Shown: positions 7,101-10,850 of the stretch, piece after piece
Numbering within the stretch: position 1 is the first letter of the stretch
How the letters are laid out: every line of letters starts with the position of its first letter
Assembly (NCBI GenBank): GCA_035591015.1
Contig: JAXIUW010214397.1
Location: 1 to 10,850, forward strand
Length of the DNA stretch: 10,850 nt
Source: Cephalothrix simula
Lineage: Eukaryota; Nemertea; Palaeonemertea; Archinemertea; Cephalotrichidae
Direction of reading: 5' to 3'
The notes under the pieces: model-generated
Databases searched by the model: none
What the model saw: only the letters and a program-made list of their open reading frames with translations
What the model was told of the DNA's origin: nothing
Translations under genes and position numbers: made by a program

Positions 7101-9504
7101 TCACAATATCACCAGTGGCAATTGGTGGGAAAGAATGTGTTCTTGGCATGTCCCTGTGCTAATGGGTTTTGACCAAACGTACGGGGATATCGTCGGGATA
7201 TCCCCGTGAGTTTGGTTATGACGTCACAATATCACCAGTGGTTGTGTTTCTTTGGTTCTCTCGGGTTGTGTTCCTTTGGTTCTCTCGGAGAGTCTCGAAT
7301 GTCAGGAAAATAAATTCCATTATCTGGCGGATTGTGTTTTATACCTCCCCGACGAGTTAGCCTTTCTGATTTTTGCAGATACTTTCTCCTAGACTGGAAA
7401 CTTACCCTAATTTCTGCAACCAGATTGAGAAATTACTAATATGATGAAATTAGGATGTATTTCCAGTCTAGGAGAAAAAGAGTGAGCATTCCATTCACTT
7501 CCCCATTTCCGGGAGGAAGGAAAGCTCACTCGGACCTATCCGAGAGAGGGAATGGAATACAACCAGTGGCTAATGGTGGGAAAGAATGTGCTCTTGCCAA
7601 AAGCACGACGATATCGCGGGGATATCCCCATGATAATGGGGTTTGGGCAACGCACGGGTTTATCGCGGTGAGATCGAACTTGCGAACTTGTCCATATATG
7701 AAAAATTTGGAAAAAATTCATTAGCGGCATAAATTCATGGCAACCGCAAAGATTTTTTATGCGAAGTGACAAATTTTTATTGCGTAAACCAGGACGATTA
7801 AAAAACCCTGACTTATGGACTTATCAATGACTTCGTCATTATTTGTGAAATTCCCTGACTTTTACATGACTCTTGAAGGGCAAAAAAATTTCCTGCTTTT
7901 TCCCTGAATTCCAGGAATTCCTGGTGAGTGGCCACCTTGTTTTATAGAGTTTGAAAACACTAAAGGGGTGATTTAGAGAACTTTTGATACTCACAAGGAA
8001 GAAAGTTTAGGAAGTCCTTTACAACCTCGAAATAACTCTAATTCATTATTCTTTAAATCGCTGAAAAATATAAAACCATGACATACAGTATAAACAGCTA
8101 AGATAAACAGGTTAATGAATATTAAACAAGAACACCGTTAATTGATAAATGCTAATGTATACAGGTGGATCATGGAAAAAATTGATAAACACATATGGGG
8201 ATGAGGGTGGGTATTTTCACATTTCCCAATATTTTGGCGAAATTTCCCAGGGGTCCTCTACCAGATTTTCGGTAGGAGACCTTCCATGACCCCCGGCCCC
8301 CCTGATGTATAAAGTAAAGACCATTAAAATACATGTATAAAAAATACACAATTGGCTGAGGCACCCAAAATGTTAATTTTCCACCCCTGCCGGTTGAGCA
8401 CATATTAGGGGTAAAGTAGCCCCATAAACATACTAGTATACATTTTTGTAAAGGGCACATGAAATACAGGTCAAATGGTCCTACCACGTCATAGTCACTT
8501 ATTTTTTCATGCTCTTGCGAAAAAAGAATTAGTTCGTAACATACTCAAAAATAGTAAAGAATAAGTAAATTTTCGACCACTATTGGGCACTATTTAACTA
8601 TTTTGTCCATGCACTTTCCCAAAATGTACAGGTTTAGAGGGACAAAACGTTTTTCCAAAATATGAGCTCCAGGGGGATATTTTTGTGTCATCCAATTTTT
8701 CCGTCCATTTGTGTATGTACATACATCTTTGAAACTTTTTTCACAATATTTTTTTTTGAACTCGAAAACTGAAATAATACTTACAGAGTTTGTAAATGAA
8801 TTAAACTTGCTACACTATTCGGATGAATCCTTTTTAAACCATTTTGACTGAGATCTCTGAAATCGAAATTTACGTTCAATAAACTTGCCGCTAGGGAGGG
8901 ACGGGGATAGCGGGATTTAAACACGTTTGAAATTGTCCCGCATGGGGGATTAGCGTTCATTATCATTTTTCGTGTGGATTGAATGATACGCGTTTATGCA
9001 CAGAGTGAGGATTTAGCGTTTGTTTAGGTCTGTCGCACTCAAGAGGCGAAAATAACGCATTTTACCATATTTTCCATATGTACTGGGTGGGGAATTTAGA
9101 AGAGTTAGCGCACAAATTAGCGCTTCGCTAAATCTCGACTCCCTGCCCCTCCCTAGTGGGGAATTCGTTGATTTTGACGCCACAAAAAGGGGCTTGAAAT
9201 TTACAAATTATTATTACAGAGAGTCACCGATGCCGAGAAAATTATAAATTTTTTTGCATAATCGCAGACGATGAAAACTCATGCTTCTCCGATCACATTT
9301 TCAGCAATACATTGTGCATTGCGGCTAATTAGAGATAACTATCTCCAGGGGATCTCCAGCCTATGCTGTTCAGAAACACCGCGTTAAAAATAATATGTAC
9401 AGGTCAGTACTGGTACTTACATTAATAAAAGTGAATTGCGAATTACGGGCGGTAGATTTGAGGTGATCTGTTCCAAATTGGTAATGGAATTGTTACCTAA
9501 ATGA
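1021..9504 (-). CDS. Partial multi-exon gene for a leucine-rich-repeat extracellular protein (12 exons, both ends outside the window)
   Basis: Joining 9504-9421, 8856-8785, 8060-7995, 6349-6278, 5481-5410, 4907-4827, 4694-4623, 3747-3676, 3586-3518, 3208-3039, 1719-1585 and 1176-1021 on the minus strand gives 1,121 nt with no stop. Every internal boundary is a pyrimidine-rich AG acceptor or a GT donor, mostly GTAAGT. The product reads nine LRRs, an LRRCT cap, a six-Cys module and a CPSGSYG-type Cys-rich module. That order is typical of secreted proteins or receptor ectodomains, where LRRs form a curved protein-binding solenoid and LRRCT closes it. The ligand cannot be told. Introns run from 89 nt (3675-3587) to 1,645 nt (7994-6350) and carry most of the repeats here. 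No start codon, signal peptide, membrane helix or terminal stop was found, so more exons should lie above 9504 and below 1021. A pseudogene is unlikely because all frames and splice sites are intact. Expression cannot be judged. Confidence 0.88.
1177..1584 (-). other. Intron between the two Cys-module exons (408 nt)
   Basis: It is bounded by GTAAGT on the 1584 side and TATTGCAG on the 1177 side. It is AT-rich. Apart from a perfect 12-bp palindrome TACGCATGCGTA near 1238 I see nothing in it. Confidence 0.75.
1585..1719 (-). CDS. Six-cysteine module exon of unrecognised family (135 nt)
   Basis: The acceptor is GTTAATTTTTGCAG and the donor GTTTTA|GTAAGT. The phase-1/phase-1 exon encodes 44 whole codons, beginning YDRVRCSEGNITSSQC and ending SCICQHSTPCF. 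Cysteines are spaced C-x9-C-x7-C-x10-C-x-C-x5-C. The C-x-C step recalls EGF-like domains, but the last loop of five residues is shorter than usual and the Gly/aromatic marks of EGF are missing. NIT is a possible N-glycosylation site. Joined to the LRRCT exon, the junction codon is AAA, giving LKC-K-YDRVRC. The six Cys, phase symmetry and clean splice sites argue for a real extracellular module. The family is not assigned. Confidence 0.78.
1720..3038 (-). other. Intron between LRRCT and the six-Cys exon (1,319 nt)
   Basis: It is bounded by GTAAGTAG (LRRCT side) and TTTTTGCAG. It contains an inverted pair at 1904-1920 and 2469-2485, a C run near 2299-2309 and a short CG-rich spot (GCGCGGCGGCGCG, near 2533). 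A possible extra exon at about 2510-2555 was considered and not accepted. The remainder is AT-rich and unassigned. Confidence 0.7.
1904..2485. mobile_element. Possible degraded element bounded by a 17-bp inverted repeat
   Basis: TGCACAATGGTAGTCCA at 1904-1920 is repeated exactly as its reverse complement at 2469-2485. Outward of it both sides carry a looser match (GAACTTC/GAAGTTTTC, then TAGGAC), so the true ends may be near 1876 and 2511. The interior is AT-rich and non-coding. Seventeen exact bases in inverted orientation 550 bp apart are unlikely by chance, but the element type is unknown. Confidence 0.5.
3039..3208 (-). CDS. LRRCT exon: C-terminal LRR-flanking domain (170 nt)
   Basis: The acceptor is TTTGTATTACAG and the donor TGCA|GTAAGTAG. 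The exon begins SVGNNPLVCDCRLHGFL and ends LELSNLKC. Four cysteines are spaced C-x-C-x23-C-x20-C, the classic LRRCT pattern (NPxxCDC opening) found in Slit, Trk and many LRR receptors, where two disulphides cap the solenoid's hydrophobic end. Reading through gives SK and a TAG stop at 3033-3031, but those bases are a consensus donor. The phase-1 exit fits the next two exons exactly, so I infer splicing, not termination. Retention of this intron would yield a short LRR-LRRCT form. Entry is phase 2, so this exon changes the splice phase of the gene. Confidence 0.93.
3209..3517 (-). other. Intron between last LRR and LRRCT (309 nt)
   Basis: It is bounded by GTAAGTA and TTTGTATTACAG. Nothing repetitive or conserved was noticed inside it. 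Confidence 0.8.
3518..3586 (-). CDS. LRR exon 9, last repeat before the cap (69 nt, 23 residues)
   Basis: The acceptor is CAATTTTTAG and the donor TTT|GTAAGTA. It reads DVSGNDIKVIPARIATM, then KMLRY, plus a split codon that becomes Phe after joining to the next exon. DVSGNDIKVIP matches LxxNxIxxIP. The 23-residue length and LRRCT-proximal position are typical, since the last LRR before a cap is often slightly shorter. The joined sequence LRYFSVGNNPLVCDC passes straight into the LRRCT domain, which supports both exon calls. Confidence 0.9.
3676..3747 (-). CDS. LRR exon 8 (72 nt, 24-residue repeat)
   Basis: The acceptor is TGATTTTTGAAG and the donor TT|GTAAGTATA. It reads SLNDNKLDHIPTVALQHL, then QSLRL, plus a split Leu. 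SLNDNKLDHIP is a classic LxxNxLxxIP core. The AAG acceptor is weaker than the CAG used elsewhere, but the 72-nt length, the frame and the match to neighbours fix this boundary. The next intron is only 89 nt, the shortest in the model. Confidence 0.9.
3790..4560. repeat. GATATC/CGCG-rich degenerate repeat island in an intron
   Basis: This CpG-rich stretch stands out from the AT-rich intron. It holds a hairpin (3813-3852) and several loose copies of two motifs: GGAGCAAANGA (near 3950, 4262 and 4430), each followed by GCGATATCGCGG or a variant, and GATGCGCCTYTGC (near 3990 and 4296). ATCGATG and GATGTCGC recur many times. Open frames here on both strands are by-products of the simple motif, with no family resemblance. 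It is probably a degraded non-autonomous element. Confidence 0.6.
3813..3852. repeat. Hairpin at the edge of the repeat island
   Basis: GCTCCATTTATGT (3813-3825) is followed, after a 14-base spacer, by its exact complement ACATAAATGGAGC (3840-3852). It may mark the tip or boundary of the neighbouring element. Confidence 0.8.
4623..4694 (-). CDS. LRR exon 7 (72 nt, 24-residue repeat)
   Basis: The acceptor is AAAATTTTGCAG-like (TTGCAG immediately before the exon) and the donor CT|GTAAGTATT. It reads ILGFTGLRSLHPKLF, then QNTPKLVS, plus a split Leu. The usual Asn of the core is replaced by Thr (LGFTGL), the only repeat of the nine lacking it. The rest (LxSLxPxLFxxxPxLxxL) is standard. Entry and exit are in phase 2. 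The following 875-nt intron (4622-3748) contains the GATATC/CGCG-rich repeat island. Confidence 0.87.
4827..4907 (-). CDS. LRR exon 6 (81 nt, long 27-residue repeat)
   Basis: The acceptor is TTCCCGTTTTCAG and the donor TT|GTAAGT. It reads NLKHNNLKQVLWNRPEVF, then TGMSALQS, plus a split Leu. The LxxNxL core and the VFxGMxxLxxL tail are clear. Three extra residues (around LWNRPE) lengthen the convex side relative to the standard 24, keeping phase 2 at both ends. A longer repeat in mid-solenoid often bulges out, and could mark a contact surface; that is inference. The intron to the next exon is only 132 nt. Confidence 0.88.
4908..5409 (-). other. Intron between LRR exons 5 and 6 (502 nt)
   Basis: It is AT-rich, with GTAAGT at the 5' side and TTTTCAG at the 3' side. 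I see no repeat or second gene in it. Confidence 0.75.
5410..5481 (-). CDS. LRR exon 5 (72 nt, 24-residue repeat)
   Basis: The acceptor is TTTCTGTTACAG and the donor TT|GTAAGTTTT. The phase-2 exon reads RLDKNGIILIDDEAFATL, then NRLKD, plus a split Leu. The LxxNxI core and the AFxxLxxLxxL tail are intact. This is the most acidic repeat of the series (IDDEAF). It is flanked by introns of 796 nt (6277-5482) and 502 nt (5409-4908), in which I found no clear repeat element. Confidence 0.9.
5482..6277 (-). other. Intron between LRR exons 4 and 5 (796 nt)
   Basis: It is bounded by GTACGT and TTTCTGTTACAG. It is AT-rich throughout, especially 5640-5800. A plus-strand open frame of 67 codons (5812-6015) has no recognisable family and is read as chance. 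Confidence 0.75.
6278..6349 (-). CDS. LRR exon 4 (72 nt, 24-residue repeat)
   Basis: The acceptor is CAATTTTTCAG and the donor TT|GTACGTA, one of two GTACGT donors in the gene. The exon reads YLSNNRIKRISRLTFEDC, then YSLQH, plus a split Leu. YLSNNRIKRI is a textbook LxxNxI core and the TFEDCYSLQHL tail is the usual FxxCxxLxxL ending. Entry and exit are both phase 2. The reading frame is unambiguous across both junctions (Leu-Tyr at entry, Leu-Arg at exit). Confidence 0.9.
6485..6550. repeat. GC-tipped hairpin, short palindromic repeat
   Basis: GTGCAATACGAGCAGTTATT opens at 6485 and its near-complement closes at 6550 (AATAACTGCATCGTATTGCA, then C). The tip CGGGGCTGCGCCCCTCG forms a GC-rich stem around a small loop. 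Another GTGCAATAACTG copy follows at 6561. It looks like a small dispersed palindrome in the 1,645-nt intron. Confidence 0.85.
6797..7680. repeat. Internal direct and inverted GATATC modules of the 6686-7939 element
   Basis: A module with CCCATGC, CTACTGGTGATTTT, GATATCGCCGTGC and GCTCTAATCCCATTAGC occurs at about 6840-6898 and again at about 7002-7058, roughly 160 bp apart. Inverted relatives (ATATCACCAGTGG, AATTGGTGGGAAAGAATGTG, GCTAATGGG, GATATCCCCGTGAG) appear at about 7106-7245 and 7560-7680. CGATATCG or GATATCCCC occurs more than eight times. Confidence 0.8.
7383..7477. repeat. 32-bp-arm hairpin nested inside the 6686-7939 element
   Basis: TTTCTCCTAGACTGGAAA opens the left arm (7383-7414, ending CCTAATTTC). 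The right arm (7446-7477) is its complement with about four mismatches, ending TTTCCAGTCTAGGAGAAA. The spacer is 31 bases. It sits near the symmetry centre of the larger element. Confidence 0.88.
7995..8060 (-). CDS. LRR exon 3 (66 nt, short 22-residue repeat)
   Basis: The acceptor is TATTTTTCAG and the donor GTGAGT. The phase-2 exon reads DLKNNELELFRGC, then KGLPKLSS, plus a split Leu. The core LxxNxL motif is present, but the repeat is two residues shorter than its 24-residue neighbours. The loss falls in the segment between the beta strand and the convex side. A Cys occupies the position where Phe is usual, nine residues before the repeat's final Leu. The next repeat (6349-6278) also carries a Cys, so a disulphide between adjacent convex loops is possible but not shown. 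The 1,645-nt intron that follows (7994-6350) is the longest in the model and holds the 6686-7939 element. Confidence 0.87.
8061..8784 (-). other. Intron between LRR exons 2 and 3 (724 nt)
   Basis: It is bounded by GTAAGT and TATTTTTCAG. A patch at 8196-8420 is richer in G and C runs (GACCCCCGGCCCCCC near 8288). A 105-codon open frame on the minus strand there has no recognisable domain. No repeat boundaries were found. Confidence 0.65.
8785..8856 (-). CDS. LRR exon 2 (72 nt, 24-residue repeat)
   Basis: The acceptor is TTTCGATTTCAG and the donor CT|GTAAGT. The exon reads DLSQNGLKRIHPNSVASL, then IHLQT, plus a split Leu codon. It has the LxxNxL core, the Ile of the second half and the regular LxxLxxL tail of a typical 24-residue LRR. 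It starts and ends in phase 2, joining the previous exon as Ile-Asp and the next as Leu-Asp. The upstream intron (9420-8857) contains the 266-bp MITE-like element at 8891-9156, whose outer end lies only about 35 bp from this exon's acceptor. Confidence 0.9.
8891..9156. mobile_element. 266-bp MITE-like element with CTAGGGAGGG ends
   Basis: CTAGGGAGGGACGGGG at 8891 mirrors TGCCCCTCCCTAG ending at 9156. Further in, GATTTA and TTAGCG blocks also match in inverted order (GGGATTTAA and GATTAGCG on the left; TTAGCGCTTCGCTAAATC on the right). If the TA within CTAG at each end is the target duplication, the repeats start GGGAGGG, which fits a TA-inserting Tc1/mariner-type MITE. No coding capacity. It lies in the intron between LRR exons 1 and 2, very close to the exon-2 acceptor. 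Confidence 0.72.
9157..9420 (-). other. 5' part of the intron between LRR exons 1 and 2
   Basis: It begins with the GTAAGTACC donor at 9420. Nothing recognisable was seen up to the MITE-like element. Confidence 0.7.
9421..9504 (-). CDS. LRR exon 1 of those visible (84 nt, 28-residue repeat)
   Basis: The acceptor ends TATTTTCCAG and the donor is GTAAGTACC. In phase 2 the exon reads HLGNNSITNLEQI, then SNLPPVIRNSLLL, the last codon being completed by the next exon (ATA, Ile). HLGNNSITNL is the conserved LxLxxNxLxxL segment, and NNS is a possible N-glycosylation site. The repeat has 28 residues rather than 24. Its second half (SNLPPVIRNSLLLIDLSQN) resembles the stretch that often joins an N-terminal cap to the first LRR, so this may be near the start of the solenoid. 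The entering codon needs two bases from an upstream exon, so this is not the first coding exon. No matching exon was found between 9505 and 10850. Confidence 0.8.
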
Positions 9505-10710
9505 CTGGAAAATATAAAAAAATAACAAAATGAGTCCTATGTAGATAATTTTCTACATGAAAGTAAATAAGCAAATTTTTTGGGCCCAACGACGCCGGGA
9601 TGACCCGAGAATATTTTGAAAAAAACCTGAAAGCGCTAATAACATTAACGATAAAGGCGACAATTGAATTTGCGCGCAACGTGGACACCTAGCAACATGA
9701 TTTTTCTTATTTGCTTACGCATATTATTCCCTGAAAGTAATTTTTGGGCTTCTCTCATATGGCGTAAGACTACCAATTCATCAGCATATGGATTCCCATT
9801 ATAAATAGGGTCTACGGAAATGCTTATTGTCATAATCGAGTGGATGGGGGACCAAAAATTTTCATGTCAATCGAAAATGTAAAAACCGATATTTGAGTGG
9901 GGGTTTTTGAAATTTTTTTCTCAAATTCCACCATTTAGCTGCATGATCTTCATAAAAAAGTATGGCGTAAGAGGATATCCGGTTTTTACGACATTCATAA
10001 CAGCTAGGGCTCCAATTTTTTTACAGCTTGATAAATACATCTTTAGGTGTTTTTAAAAACTCGAGTCAACAATCTCGTCCCCCCCAAGCCCCTTGTCTAG
10101 GAGATCAATGTACTCTAAGTTTGGAGATTTTGACTATCAGACTTTTGGCCCGACATGTCCAAAACATTTATTAGTCTGACAACATATTTTTGAAAAATTT
10201 TCAGGCCCAAAGGGGGCAGAATAACAATCCTTATAGCAATCATTTTTGTCATAAGCGACAATAATTGACATAAACGGTCATAAACGACACCAGGGTGCTA
10301 AAAAGTGTCTCGTCTATCACCAATTATTAAAGGTTAAACGGTAATTTCTGCGGATTTTCTGATACAGAAATTCCAACCATTAATATGTACTAGGAAATAG
10401 CTTTTTAGTTTCTGACCGGAATCGTCAGCGAAAAGAAATCACGGAGCATCTAAGGATCTCTAAGGGTCACAAGAGACTTCCGTCATTTAATAAGATATTC
10501 TATACCCCTAACCCTGAGTCACCCTGAATACTTATAGATCAAACAAAGCAAATTATTATTATCTGAGAAAAACATATGCCGAAGCCATATATTTCGGTAA
10601 TTTACAAGCTAGCGACAACTATGACTGGGAATAAATAATACTTGTCCCAGAGCAAGTTTATTTGGTATCGTTCGCGGTTTTCCTCCCGCTTTGCGTTCTT
10701 ATGGTCTGTT
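9505..10710. other. Intron or 5' flank upstream of the first visible exon
   Basis: No LRR, N-terminal cap or signal-peptide exon with a phase-2 donor could be found on the minus strand. A 62-codon minus-strand open frame (9645-9833) was examined and not accepted. A weak inverted repeat lies at 9874-9995, and CATAARCG occurs three times near 10249-10290. The remainder is unassigned. Confidence 0.6.
9874..9995. repeat. Weak inverted repeat around GTAAAAACCG
   Basis: GAAAATGTAAAAACCGATAT at 9874-9893 mirrors ATATCCGGTTTTTACGACAT near 9975-9994, with a few mismatches. The interior is about 80 bases and AT-rich. It may be a small degraded palindromic element. Confidence 0.5.
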
Positions 10711-10850
10711 CAGGGGGGGGGGTTGTCAGACAACCTCAGACACCGGGCGGGGGGTGGGTGTTTGTCAAACGATCAAAAAAAATTAAATGACATGTCAGAT
10801 AAATGGGTGGTGTCCAGGAAATTTTGCCCAAAATTTTATCTGACGTCAGA
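10711..10850 (-). mobile_element. Right arm of the same inverted repeat
   Basis: This is the mirror copy of 157-265, extended outward by the start of a 52-bp unit (CCAAAATTTTATCTGACGTC near the end). The G run at 10713-10722 matches the C run at 258-263. The window ends inside the array, so its copy number on this side is unknown. The arm sits upstream of the first visible exon, in an intron or the 5' flank. Confidence 0.9.

Larger units (their letters stand above)
6686..7939. mobile_element. 1,254-bp non-autonomous DNA element with inverted ends
   Basis: The left end is CAGGGTGTGGCCA and the right end TGGCCACCTTG, complementary apart from one substitution and one extra base. TTTTA lies directly outside both ends (6681-6685 and 7940-7944), a possible 5-bp target duplication, although so AT-rich a match could be chance. 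Subterminal regions are rich in CCCTGA on both arms. Inner blocks also mirror: ATGGACAAGTTCAAGCTCAC (6788) against GTGAGATCGAACTT...TTGTCCAT (about 7667-7699). Open frames inside have no transposase features. The CAGGG start recalls hAT ends, but the usual 8-bp duplication is not seen, so no superfamily is assigned. Confidence 0.75.

Noticed and set aside
6658-7772. Plus- and minus-strand open frames of 63-106 codons inside the 6686-7939 element
   Set aside because: They translate the repeated modules over and over (for example SPCVCSNPIS-like strings), with no transposase motif or catalytic triad pattern.
8170-8487. 105-codon minus-strand open frame
   Set aside because: It reads through low-complexity G/C runs with no recognisable domain. 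It lies in the intron between two well-defined LRR exons.
9497-9688. 63-codon minus-strand open frame running through the acceptor of the first LRR exon
   Set aside because: It is in a different frame from the LRR reading and its translation has no motif, whereas the spliced frame continues a regular LRR series.

Overview
The window looks like intron-rich, AT-rich DNA of a multicellular animal. The LRR exons of about 72 nt, all in one phase, the GTAAGT-type donors, the pyrimidine-rich CAG/TAG acceptors and the extracellular Cys modules in phase-1 exons are all metazoan traits. The many palindromic non-autonomous repeats and TGACGTCA-centred palindromes would suit a marine invertebrate such as a cnidarian or mollusc, but that placement is only a guess. 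I see no bacterial gene, tRNA, rRNA or CRISPR array.

The one gene I can support lies on the minus strand and is reconstructed from 12 short exons between 9504 and 1021. Transcription runs from high to low coordinates. Nine exons (9504-9421 down to 3586-3518) each carry one leucine-rich repeat and all splice in phase 2. Exon 3208-3039 encodes a C-terminal LRR-flanking domain (LRRCT) with four cysteines, and switches the splice phase from 2 to 1. Two phase-1/phase-1 exons follow: a six-Cys module of unknown family (1719-1585) and a CPxGxYG...CECxPGYxGxGxxC module like the ephrin-receptor-like (GCC2/GCC3) or EGF-like domains (1176-1021). All 11 junctions join in frame without a stop, giving 1,121 nt of coding sequence. 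Both gene ends lie outside the window: no signal peptide, N-terminal cap, membrane segment or stop codon was found. The product should be the ectodomain of a secreted or cell-surface LRR protein.

The other sequence, nearly nine tenths of the window, is intron and repeat. From left to right: a 52-bp tandem array leading into an inverted-repeat arm (1-265); a long fold-back element (351-724); a short inverted pair in the 1.3-kb intron (1904-2485); a GATATC/CGCG-rich repeat island (about 3800-4560); a GC-tipped hairpin (6485-6550); a 1.25-kb element with inverted ends, TTTTA at both flanks and a nested hairpin (6686-7939); a 266-bp MITE-like element (8891-9156); a weak inverted repeat (9874-9995); and the mirror-image arm of the left repeat (10711-10850). 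Thus the window begins and ends inside the same repeat in opposite orientation, bracketing the LRR exons. The simplest reading is two separate insertions in flanking introns. A large composite element that captured gene segments is the more exciting alternative, but no transposase is visible to support it.
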